A stretch of DNA of 64,000 nt, from contig CAUDUM010000002.1 in assembly GCA_958452575.1 (NCBI GenBank), positions 186,001 through 250,000 of the forward strand, given 5' to 3'. Shown in pieces: positions 1-7,290 of this stretch. Origin of the DNA: an uncultured Eggerthellaceae bacterium (GTDB lineage Bacteria > Actinomycetota > Coriobacteriia > Coriobacteriales > Eggerthellaceae). How positions within the stretch are numbered: the first letter of the stretch is position 1; the number at the start of each line of letters is the position of its first letter. The notes under the pieces are model-generated. The model saw only the letters and a list, made by a program, of their open reading frames with translations, was not told where the DNA came from and ran no database searches. The position numbers and the translations under genes were made by a program.

Positions 1-431
1 TCGTCGCCGATGAGGCGAGCGAGGGGCTGCGCACGGTCCTCGACTACCTTACCAGCATCCCGGCGTGGTACCTTGCCACCTGCGAGGGCGACCAGCCTCA
101 CGTGCGCCCCTTCAGCTTCGCGGCGCTCGAGGACGGACGGCTGTGGTTTTGCACCGCAACCACCAAAGATGTTTACCGCGAGTTGCAAAACAATCCCAAG
201 TTCGAGCTCACCGCATGGAAGCCGGGCAGCGGCTGGATCATCCTGCGCGGCAAGGCCGATCTGGACGACCGCGCCGGCGCCGAGGTTCGGCGTGCGGGGT
301 ACGAGCATCTCACCGCGCTCGGCGAATGCTACAGCGGACCCGACGCGCCCGAGCTCACGTTCTTCAGCATGACCGACGCACAGGCATGGATCTGCGACAT
401 CGACGGCAGCTGGGAGCCTTTGACGCTGTAA
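1..431 (+). CDS. Pyridoxamine 5'-phosphate oxidase family protein, 5'-truncated by the window edge
   Basis: The frame is open from base 3 to the TAA at 429-431 and its start lies left of the window, so about 142 C-terminal residues are visible. The pattern is that of the flavin-binding split-barrel (PNPOx-like) fold: a Tyr-Leu-Ala-Thr strand, then VRPFSF, then GRLWFCTATTKDVYREL, a short helix with NPKFELTAW, and a strand reading WIILRGKA. Small proteins of this group bind FMN, F420 or haem and mostly have unassigned redox roles. An apparent ATG at 102 lies inside the barrel and is not the real start. The substrate cannot be told from sequence. The next gene converges on it from the minus strand. 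Confidence 0.8.
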   Translation, partial: VADEASEGLRTVLDYLTSIPAWYLATCEGDQPHVRPFSFAALEDGRLWFCTATTKDVYRELQNNPKFELTAWKPGSGWIILRGKADLDDRAGAEVRRAGYEHLTALGECYSGPDAPELTFFSMTDAQAWICDIDGSWEPLTL

Positions 432-432
432 A

Positions 433-465
433 CAAAAAGAGCTCCACCCTTCATCCAGGTGGAGC
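433..465 (-). terminator. Intrinsic terminator, minus strand
   Basis: GCTCCACC (441-448) pairs with GGTGGAGC (458-465) across a 9-base loop. Read on the minus strand the stem is followed by TCTTTTTG, the shape of a rho-independent terminator. It probably ends transcription from the DUF1292 gene, about 245 bp after its stop. Confidence 0.6.
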
Positions 466-565
466 ACCAGTCAGCGAGCGGGGCCTGATGAGTGCGGCTG
501 ACGTGAAGCCCCGCCGCGATCGGGCTCGATCCGCCCATCGCCCAGGTGGAGCACAAGTCAGCGAG
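454..565. repeat. Imperfect direct repeat between convergent genes
   Basis: The block CCAGGTGGAGCACCAGTCAG near 456-475 recurs near 542-561 with a single change (CAAGTCAG), and both are followed by CGAG. The first copy carries the right arm of the terminator hairpin; the second lacks the left arm. This looks like a local duplication beside the family A repeat. Confidence 0.6.
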
Positions 566-707
566 AAGCGGCGAGGTGCCCCTGATTCGTGGGATCGCGC
601 GGACGCCGCGTACTTTGATACGCAAGTCCGCGGGATCGCGCGAAGCAGGGACGCATCGCCGCTTCGCAGCGTCGGCAGGTTCCGACGGCTGGCAAGCCGT
701 CGGAACC
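566..707 (-). repeat. Family A repeat, copy 1 (after the DUF1292 gene)
   Basis: Read on the minus strand, a hairpin begins four bases after the stop codon: GGTTCCGACGGCT, loop TGCC, AGCCGTCGGAACC (678-707). A GACGCTGCG block follows, then inverted copies of CGCGATCCC separated by a short palindrome around GCGTA/TACGC. The same layout follows argG, pheT and pheS. There is no T-run, so it is not a classical terminator. Confidence 0.75.
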
Positions 708-710
708 CCT

Positions 711-1043
711 TTACTCGAAGCGGTAGATATCCTTGGTGGCTTCGCGGAAGTCGTTCCAGACCTCGTTGGCGATACCCTCGTCGTCCACAAGCTCGAAGGC
801 GGCGGGCTGATCCTCGTCGTCAAGCTCGGTGACCTCGAGCAGCACGACCTCGCCGGAAGATTTGGCGGGCGTCTCATCGGTCACCGGAAAGAAGAACCCG
901 TAGCGGCGGCCGTTGTGCAGGATGAGGCCGAGGAACTCCATCACGGTCTCGTCGCCGCGTTCGTCCTCCATAGTGAACGTGATGCCCTCCTCCACCGGCG
1001 GGCAGAAATTCGGGGCGCTTCCCATGCGCACATCGTCGCTCAT
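711..1043 (-). CDS. DUF1292 domain protein
   Basis: A 110-residue acidic protein with the DUF1292 pattern: ITFTMEDERGDETVMEFLGLI, then GRRYGFFFPV, and a C-terminal half with VVLLEVTELDDEDQPAAFELVDDE. The family is small, cytoplasmic and of unknown function. The ATG at 1043 is chosen over the upstream in-frame ATG at 1088 because AGAAGGAGG lies just ahead of it. The gene is monocistronic, divergent from the TerB-domain gene and convergent with the flavin-binding gene. A family A hairpin follows the stop codon directly. Confidence 0.8.
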   Translation of the reverse strand: MSDDVRMGSAPNFCPPVEEGITFTMEDERGDETVMEFLGLILHNGRRYGFFFPVTDETPAKSSGEVVLLEVTELDDEDQPAAFELVDDEGIANEVWNDFREATKDIYRFE

Positions 1044-1207
1044 GCGGATCCTCCTTCTGGCGCGGCATCGGCCCGCGCGTCGAACCATACGTCATCTGTT
1101 CGCCCATAGGGTACCATACGCCTTCGCATCGCGACGCCTCCCCGGAAAGGGTCAAACCAGCTTAAGCCCCAATCCGCCTGTATCTTCGGCGATCATCATA
1201 AAACGTA

Positions 1208-1252
1208 CGGATGTTTCCGCGAACGGATGTTTTCTCGAAAAGATGTTCGCCG
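1208..1252 (+). promoter_or_regulatory. Tandem 16-bp direct repeats upstream of the TerB/BrxD/BrxHI promoter
   Basis: CGGATGTTTCCGCGAA (1208-1223) is followed at once by CGGATGTTTTCTCGAA (1224-1239) and a degenerate third copy AAGATGTTCGCCG (1240-1252), which ends at the -10 hexamer. Three repeats at a constant 16-base period, one and a half helical turns, look like an operator array covering the -35 region. The cognate regulator is unknown. Confidence 0.5.
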
Positions 1253-1258
1253 TATAAT
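1253..1258 (+). promoter_or_regulatory. -10 element TATAAT for the TerB/BrxD/BrxHI cassette
   Basis: A perfect TATAAT lies 47 bp before the chosen start codon at 1305. A good -35 hexamer is not evident because the direct-repeat array occupies that position, which would suit an activator-dependent or repressed promoter. Transcription from here would begin after the ATG at 1227, which supports the downstream start at 1305. Confidence 0.6.
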
Positions 1259-1304
1259 GATTGCATGGTGCAGGCTTCGGGATCCGGTGGAGGAGGCGGT
1301 CGAC

Positions 1305-3083
1305 ATGAGCTATGCGCAGCGGCTTGTCAGCCGCATCCTTGAAGACGAGCGTGCACGCGGCAACCGCCTCGCCGACACGAAGGTCTATCGCGACGAGCCT
1401 ATCCTGCGCACCGGCGCCGAGCTGATGGCGGATAGCGCGCGCCGCCGCACCCGAAACGAAGCTGCCGCGAATCACTCCGCGCCCCCCGCCTTCGCCGACG
1501 CGCGCAGCGCCTCCCCCGCCTGGGGTGGGGTCTGCCGCATCCCCGAAGGCCGCGGGCCCCGGATGGATCTGCCCGAGCCGCTCAGGCAGCTGCGCGAGAT
1601 GGAGCGCGGACTCGACGCCTACCTCATGCCCGCCGGCAAGGCGTTCGTCCGCCAAGCCGAGTTCGCGGCCGCCTACGAGGACGACTTCCCCTATGAAGGC
1701 GAGTTTCGCCATTACTTTCCCACGTACCGCTGCATGACCGACGAGCAGCTGCGCGGGTATTTCTCGTGGCGGACCCGCGCGCGGCATGGCGATATGCGCA
1801 AAACCTCGCTGTCGTTCGCGTTCGTGCACTTGTACGAGCTGATCAACAGCATCGGCCCCTCGGGCGTCGTCGCCCCCGAAGACGGGTATGCGGCCTTGCG
1901 GGGGTTCTGCAGGTCGTACGGCGCGATCGACGACAGGATCCTGCGCTACGCGGGCGTTTGGCAGCGCGACTACGCCGTGTATCACGGCCTCGAGACGCAG
2001 GCTTCCCCCACCGAGCTTGCGCGCCAAGAGGCGCTCAAAGCGCTGATGGACCTGGACGAGGGCGTACGAGCGATCGACGACGACGAGCTGTTCGACTCCC
2101 TTGAGCGGCTCTCGTCCTACCGCATCGGCCGATCGCGCCTGATGGGCGAAGAGGGACCCCTGCTGCGCGCCGCCGCCTGCGATTGCTGGCGCGCGCTGGC
2201 CGGCTACTATCGCTCGCATCGCAAGAAGACCCTCTTCCTCCACCTGTTCGGATCGTTCGCACCCCGGCCCTACGCGATGTTCGGCACGGCGCTGTTCTGG
2301 CCGCGCACTCCCCACGAGGATGCCGAGCGCCGCCTCGGGCCGCTTGAGCTGTACGTTTGCAAGGGCGGACGGTGGACGAGCACGAGCCTGCATGGATCCG
2401 CTGCAGCCAGCCGAGAGGTGGGAGCACTGCTCAAAACGGTTGACGCGAAGCTGCGCGAGCGCCTGGGGTTCGAGCACCCGCTTAAGGAGGCGGCGCTGCC
2501 CAAGTACGCCATGCGCATCATCGAAAAGCGGATCGACGCCCTGGTGACCGAACGGGAGCGACGCGCCGCCGCCGCAGAGCAGGCGCGCATCGAAGCGAGA
2601 CGCAGGCAGATCACCATCGACCTCTCGAAGCTCTCCGGCATCCGCGCCGAGGCGGCGCTGTCGTGCGAGGCCCTGCTGGTGGACGAGGAGCGCGAGACGG
2701 AGACGAGCGGCGATGCGGCGGTGCGGGCAGACGCGGCAGCCCACGGCGCTGCGGACGCTGCGGCGAACGACCTCGTCGCAGCGAGGGACCGCACCGCAGC
2801 GGAAGACCGCGCTGAAGAGGAAGACCGCACCGCAGCCGACGCAGCCGCCCCGCTCTTCTCTCCCACCGAGGCGGCATACCTGCGCCTCCTGCTGGAAGGG
2901 GCGCCCGCTGACGAGCGGAGGGAGGCGCTGCAAGCCGCCGATATCTCCGAGGCGATGATGATCGACGCCGTCAACGAGAAGGCGCTCGACGAACTGGGGG
3001 ACATCATCCTCGAGGAGGGCGCCGACGGGCCGGAGCTTCTGGAAGACTACATCGAAGACGTGAGAGGAATCGTGGCAGCATGA
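1305..3083 (+). CDS. TerB_N/TerB_C domain protein, first gene of a putative defence cassette
   Basis: A 592-residue protein. The N-terminal half from about residue 85 to 330 matches the TerB_N pattern, including YFPTYRCMTDEQLRGYFSWR and SFAFVHLYELIN. A long charged helix (VTERERRAAAAEQARIEARR) leads to a C-terminal part resembling TerB_C, interrupted by an Ala/Asp/Arg-rich low-complexity linker at about 455-510. TerB_N/TerB_C proteins are known neighbours of ATPases and helicases in proposed DNA-processing or phage-response systems; their biochemical activity is not established. The start at 1305 is supported by GGTGGAGGAGG directly upstream. Its stop overlaps the next ATG by four bases (ATGA), so it is probably translationally coupled to the BrxD-like gene. 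Confidence 0.8.
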   Translation: MSYAQRLVSRILEDERARGNRLADTKVYRDEPILRTGAELMADSARRRTRNEAAANHSAPPAFADARSASPAWGGVCRIPEGRGPRMDLPEPLRQLREMERGLDAYLMPAGKAFVRQAEFAAAYEDDFPYEGEFRHYFPTYRCMTDEQLRGYFSWRTRARHGDMRKTSLSFAFVHLYELINSIGPSGVVAPEDGYAALRGFCRSYGAIDDRILRYAGVWQRDYAVYHGLETQASPTELARQEALKALMDLDEGVRAIDDDELFDSLERLSSYRIGRSRLMGEEGPLLRAAACDCWRALAGYYRSHRKKTLFLHLFGSFAPRPYAMFGTALFWPRTPHEDAERRLGPLELYVCKGGRWTSTSLHGSAAASREVGALLKTVDAKLRERLGFEHPLKEAALPKYAMRIIEKRIDALVTERERRAAAAEQARIEARRRQITIDLSKLSGIRAEAALSCEALLVDEERETETSGDAAVRADAAAHGAADAAANDLVAARDRTAAEDRAEEEDRTAADAAAPLFSPTEAAYLRLLLEGAPADERREALQAADISEAMMIDAVNEKALDELGDIILEEGADGPELLEDYIEDVRGIVAA

Positions 3084-4537
3084 ACGACACCGCAACCGCC
3101 AGCATGGCCAGAGCGGCGACCGGCACGACCGGTGCCGCCAAGCCCAAGGTCCCCCGCCGCGTGGCGGCCGTCATCATCAACTCGCTGAAGGGCGGCGTGG
3201 TGCCGCGCATCGGGCTGCCCTACATCACCGTCGGGCGCACCCGCGAGGTCCAGGCGCTCCTGCACGACCTGGACCTCATCGCGAACGGCGGCGCGTCGTT
3301 CCGGTTTCTGGTGGGCCGCTACGGCAGCGGAAAGAGCTTCCTGCTGCAGACGATCCGCAACCACGCGATGGGCAACGGATTCGCCGTGTGCGACGCCGAC
3401 CTCTCGCCCGAGCGACGGCTGCAGGGCACGCGGGGCCAGGGGCTTGCCACCTACCGCGAGCTCATCCGCAACCTCTCCACCAAAACGCGCCCCGAAGGAG
3501 GCGCGCTCACGCTCATCCTCGATCGGTGGTTCGCCAACCTGCGCGCCGATGTGGCGACAAGCGGCGTGGACGAAGCCGATCCCGCGTTCGACGATCAGGT
3601 CGAGACACGCATCTACGCGATGGCGCGGCAGCTCGAGGAGATGGTCCACGGCTACGACTTCGCCAAGCTGCTCGCGCTCTACCACCGCGCCTGGCGCGAG
3701 GGGGACGACCAGACCCAGGCAAACGTCGTCAAATGGCTCCGCGGCGAGTACCGCACCAAGACCGAGGCGCGCGCAGAGCTCGACGTCAACGCGATCATCA
3801 CCGACGACGACTGGTACGACTACCTCAAGCTGTTCGCAAGCTTCCTGCAGGGCGCCGGCTACAAAGGCCTGCTGGTGCTCATCGACGAGCTGGTCAACCT
3901 CTACAAGATCCCCAACGCGATCACGCGCCAGTACAACTACGAGAAGATCCTCACCATGTACAACGACACCCTCCAGGGCAAGGCGCACCACCTGGGCATC
4001 ATCATGGGAGGCACACCGCAGTCGATCGAGGATCGCCGCCGCGGCATCTACAGCTACGAAGCCCTGCGCAGCCGTCTGGCGCAGGGAAGGTTCGCCGGCG
4101 AGGGGCTGATGGACCTGCTCGCACCCGTCATCCGGCTCGAGCCCCTCACGCATGAGGAGCTGCTCGTCCTGATCGAGAAGCTGGCGGACATCCATGCGGG
4201 GCTGTTCGACTACGAGCGCACGCTCGGCGAGGACGATCTGGTCGCGTTCCTGCGCATCGAATTCGGCCGCGTGGGAGCGGCGACGCACCTGACACCGCGC
4301 GAAGTGATCCGCGACTTCATCGAGCTTTTGGACATCGTCAGTCAGAACCCCGGCATCGATGTGGCGCAGCTGCTGGAATCGGACGCGTTCGAATACGCCC
4401 AAACGCCCGAGCCGGGCATGCCGGACGGATCCGCGATACCCGTCGATGGCACGACGGCGATTGCGGCAAACGGATCGGATCGCAAGGGGGCATGCGGGCA
4501 GGCGCCGTCTTCCCCCTATGCCGAGTTCACGATCTAG
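3080..4537 (+). CDS. brxD: BrxD-type ATP-binding protein (DUF2791 family)
   Basis: A 485-residue P-loop ATPase. Walker A is GRYGSGKSF at about residues 79-87 and Walker B is LLVLIDEL at about 264-271, with a conserved GGTPQSIEDRRRGIYSYEALRSRL segment between them and the C-terminal part. The arrangement matches BrxD, the ATPase found with helicase BrxHI in BREX types 2 and 6. The first 20 residues and the last 45 (Gly/Ser/Ala-rich) look like unstructured tails. It starts inside the stop of the TerB-domain gene and ends 9 bp before the helicase. BrxD is thought to work in phage recognition or restriction, but its mechanism is unresolved. The family call is firm; the role here is inferred. Confidence 0.85.
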   Translation: MNDTATASMARAATGTTGAAKPKVPRRVAAVIINSLKGGVVPRIGLPYITVGRTREVQALLHDLDLIANGGASFRFLVGRYGSGKSFLLQTIRNHAMGNGFAVCDADLSPERRLQGTRGQGLATYRELIRNLSTKTRPEGGALTLILDRWFANLRADVATSGVDEADPAFDDQVETRIYAMARQLEEMVHGYDFAKLLALYHRAWREGDDQTQANVVKWLRGEYRTKTEARAELDVNAIITDDDWYDYLKLFASFLQGAGYKGLLVLIDELVNLYKIPNAITRQYNYEKILTMYNDTLQGKAHHLGIIMGGTPQSIEDRRRGIYSYEALRSRLAQGRFAGEGLMDLLAPVIRLEPLTHEELLVLIEKLADIHAGLFDYERTLGEDDLVAFLRIEFGRVGAATHLTPREVIRDFIELLDIVSQNPGIDVAQLLESDAFEYAQTPEPGMPDGSAIPVDGTTAIAANGSDRKGACGQAPSSPYAEFTI

Positions 4538-4546
4538 GAGCGCGGC

Positions 4547-7045
4547 ATGGGAACCTTCGAGCGCTATGCGCCGTTCATCCAAGACTTTATCTACCAGCAC
4601 GAATGGGAGAACCTGCGCGCGATCCAAGTGGCGGCGGCGGACGCGATCTTCAACACCGATGACAACGTGCTGCTTGCCGCATCGACCGCATCGGGAAAAA
4701 CCGAGGCGGCGTTCTTCCCCATCCTCACCGAGTTTTGGGAGGATCCGCCCCGTTCGGTGGGGGCGCTGTACATCGGACCTCTCAAAGCGCTGATCAACGA
4801 CCAGTTCGCCCGCCTCACCGACCTGTGCGAGGAGGCGAATATCCCCGTGTGGCATTGGCACGGCGACGTCGCCGCATCGCGCAAAGCGCGTTTGATGAAG
4901 AACCCCTCGGGCATCCTGCAGATCACGCCCGAATCCCTTGAGGCGCTGCTTTTGCGCAAGCATTCGGCGATTGCGCGCCTGTTCTGCGATCTGCGCTACA
5001 TCGTCATCGACGAGGTGCACTCCCTTTTGCGCGGGGATCGCGGCGGCCAGACGCTGTGCCTGATCGAGAGGCTGGGCAGGCTGGCCCACGTCAACCCGCG
5101 TCGCATCGGGCTGTCCGCCACCATCGGCGACCCGCAGCTCACCGGCGCCTACTTGGCAGCCGGCACAGGCCGCGGCACGTTCATCCCGCAGATCGATGCG
5201 CCGGGACGGCCCTGGAGGCTGTCGATGGAGCACTTCTACGTGACAGGACCGCAAGCCGCCGACGATCCCGGGATGCCCGGCGAGGGGCGGGGCGGGGGCC
5301 ACGTGCTCAGACAGGTCCTCGCCTTTGAAGGCTCGCGTTCTTTGAACGCGAGCGAAGGGGCTGCGGATACTGCGCGCGAGGCCCCCGCCCCGCCCCTCGC
5401 CTACTCAACCTCAGTCGAAGCAAATCCGAAACACATTGATGAAAGTGCTCCTCTTGAAAAAGGGGATTCCGCTTGCGGCCTTGCCGGAGATGGCAACGTT
5501 GACCGGATCGGCGGCGATCCGGGGTGGCCTCCGACCGAGCCTCCTACTGATGCCGCTCCGGCGGCGGCGGATCCGGGGATCGGGTACATCTTCGAGCATA
5601 CGCGCGGCAAAAAATGCCTTGTGTTCGTCAACTCGCGAGAGGAGGCGGAGGCCGTTTGCACGACGCTGCGGCAGTATTGCGAGGCAAACTGCCAGCCCGA
5701 TCGGTTCCTCATCCATCACGGAAACCTGTCGGCGTCGTTTCGCGAGAGCGCCGAGGCGCTGATGAAGGACGAGGATTCAAACCTCACCACCGTCACCACC
5801 GCGACCCTCGAACTCGGCATCGACATCGGGCGGCTGGAGCGCGCCTTCCAGGTCGACGCTCCGTTCACGGTGTCGTCGTTCCTTCAGCGCATGGGCCGGA
5901 CGGGACGGCGCGGCGCCCCCCAGGAGATGTGGTTCGTCATGCGCGAGGAGCAGCCGGAAGCGCGTTCCATGACACCCGAGAGCATCCCATGGAAGCTGCT
6001 GCAGGGCATCGCGCTCGTCCAGCTCTATGTCGAGGAGCGCTGGGTCGAACCGCCTCGGCTCGATCGCCTGCCCTACAGCCTGCTGCTTCATCAAACGCTG
6101 GCGACGCTCGCATCGGAAGGCGAGCTCTCCCCCGCCGCCCTGGCCGCGCGCGTGCTGCCGCTCGCGCCGTTCCATCGCGTGACGCAGGACGATTTCCGAC
6201 TGCTTCTGCGCCATCTGCTCGAAACGGACCTCATCGAGCGCACCGAGGCGGACGGGCTGATCGTCGGGCTTGCAGGCGAGCGAATCGTCAACTCGTTCAA
6301 ATTCTACGCGGTGTTCCAAGAGAACGAAGAGTACACCGTCCGCAGCGAATCGCAGGAGATCGGCACCATCGTCCAACCGCCTCCCGCCGGCGAGAAGATC
6401 GCCATAGCCGGACATGTCTGGGTGGTCGACGAGGTGGACCACAAACGGCACCTCGTATACTGCACGCAGGTGAAGGGCAAGGTGCCGGCGTATTTCGGGG
6501 ATTGTCCGGGCGACATCGACACGCACGTGCTCGAGAGGATGCGGCACGTGTTGAAGCAGGACGACGTCTTCCCTTACCTCATGGACAACGCGGCCGCGCG
6601 TTTGAAGCTTGCGCGCCACGTCGCAGAGAACGCCGGACTGGCCGACCTGCCATTGGTGAACCTGGGAGGAGACACATGGTGCCTGCTCCCCTGGCTGGGA
6701 ACGTATGCGTTTTTGGCGCTTGAGCGCATCGTCAAGATCAAGATCGCCCCGATCCTGGGATTGAAGGGCATCGAGGCATCCCGCCCCTACTTCATCCAGT
6801 TCAAGATGCCCTGCTCGGAAAGCGACCTTATGCTCGAACTAGCCCGCGTCGCCGACGCATACGAGGCGGGGCGGCTCGAGCCGATGGAGCTGCTCTATCC
6901 CCAAGAAGTCCCCTTGTTCGAGAAATACGACGCCTTGCTTCCCGCCGAGCTGGTTCGCCGCGGCTTCGCCTACGGTGTGCTCGATGTCGCAGGAGCCTGC
7001 GAGCGGATCCGCAGCTGGGATGCCGCCCGGACCCTTCCTCGATGA
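4547..7045 (+). CDS. brxHI: BrxHI-type (Lhr-like) DEAD/DEAH helicase with an in-frame repeat insertion
   Basis: An 832-residue superfamily 2 helicase. Motif I is ASTASGKTEA (about 44-53), motif II is DEVH (155-158), motif III is SAT (about 191-193), then HHGNLS, TLELGIDIG and motif VI QRMGRTGRRG (about 446-455), followed by a long C-terminal region as in Lhr/BrxHI proteins. Residues about 240-345, between the two RecA lobes, are an insertion of low-complexity sequence. Its first 41 codons (245-285) are exactly a family B repeat element, and the rest is rich in Asp, Pro and Ala. The start follows a GGAG that overlaps the end of the BrxD-like gene. It should unwind or translocate on nucleic acid in the putative defence cassette. 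Confidence 0.85.
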   Translation: MGTFERYAPFIQDFIYQHEWENLRAIQVAAADAIFNTDDNVLLAASTASGKTEAAFFPILTEFWEDPPRSVGALYIGPLKALINDQFARLTDLCEEANIPVWHWHGDVAASRKARLMKNPSGILQITPESLEALLLRKHSAIARLFCDLRYIVIDEVHSLLRGDRGGQTLCLIERLGRLAHVNPRRIGLSATIGDPQLTGAYLAAGTGRGTFIPQIDAPGRPWRLSMEHFYVTGPQAADDPGMPGEGRGGGHVLRQVLAFEGSRSLNASEGAADTAREAPAPPLAYSTSVEANPKHIDESAPLEKGDSACGLAGDGNVDRIGGDPGWPPTEPPTDAAPAAADPGIGYIFEHTRGKKCLVFVNSREEAEAVCTTLRQYCEANCQPDRFLIHHGNLSASFRESAEALMKDEDSNLTTVTTATLELGIDIGRLERAFQVDAPFTVSSFLQRMGRTGRRGAPQEMWFVMREEQPEARSMTPESIPWKLLQGIALVQLYVEERWVEPPRLDRLPYSLLLHQTLATLASEGELSPAALAARVLPLAPFHRVTQDDFRLLLRHLLETDLIERTEADGLIVGLAGERIVNSFKFYAVFQENEEYTVRSESQEIGTIVQPPPAGEKIAIAGHVWVVDEVDHKRHLVYCTQVKGKVPAYFGDCPGDIDTHVLERMRHVLKQDDVFPYLMDNAAARLKLARHVAENAGLADLPLVNLGGDTWCLLPWLGTYAFLALERIVKIKIAPILGLKGIEASRPYFIQFKMPCSESDLMLELARVADAYEAGRLEPMELLYPQEVPLFEKYDALLPAELVRRGFAYGVLDVAGACERIRSWDAARTLPR
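5279..5401. repeat. Family B element, copy B1, inside the helicase gene
   Basis: A 123-bp element with perfect 22-bp terminal inverted repeats (5279-5300 and 5380-5401) and a central stem GCTCGCGTTC / GAACGCGAGC. Between the stems are the conserved blocks shared with the other copies: on the minus strand GCGCGCAGTATCCGCA and GAGGACCTGTCTGAGCACG. The length is exactly 41 codons, so the reading frame of the helicase is kept. Confidence 0.85.
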
Positions 7046-7240
7046 AATCCTCCGAATTTGCCCGCGCGAATGGACGCTTTAGGCGAGTTTGAACCCATCG
7101 CCCCCCACCAGCGAGGCGTTTAGAAGCAACCTAGGTGATTCAGGCGCATCAAAATCGCAATGACCAGGCACAACGCCGATCACAAAACAGAACCCTCGTC
7201 CAAACGCATCCAATGCATCAAGACGAGGGGTTCAAACTCC

Positions 7241-7272
7241 CCAATTCCGTCCATCAGATGGACGGAAATTGG
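7241..7272. terminator. Hairpin between convergent genes
   Basis: CCAATTCCGTCCATC (7241-7255) pairs with GATGGACGGAAATTGG (7257-7272) with a one-base bulge and a one-base centre. It lies between the ends of the helicase gene and secDF and could end transcription from both sides. No T-run follows, so the terminator role is an inference. The rest of 7046-7290 holds nothing recognisable. Confidence 0.4.
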
Positions 7273-7290
7273 AGGATTCGACTCTACGCG

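Noticed and set aside
678..707. Family A hairpins as ordinary rho-independent terminators
   Set aside because: No T-run follows in any of the four copies, and the conserved mosaic beyond the hairpin is not explained by termination.
1227..1304. An earlier start for the TerB-domain gene at 1227
   Set aside because: The -10 TATAAT lies after that ATG and a strong ribosome site precedes 1305.
7226..7256. A T-arm-like GGGGTTCAAACTCCCC followed by a CCGTCCA end, suggesting a tRNA 3' end or integration remnant next to the defence-like cassette
   Set aside because: The loop has an extra base so G53-C61 cannot pair, and no acceptor, D-arm or anticodon arm could be found upstream. It is better explained by the hairpin at 7241-7272.
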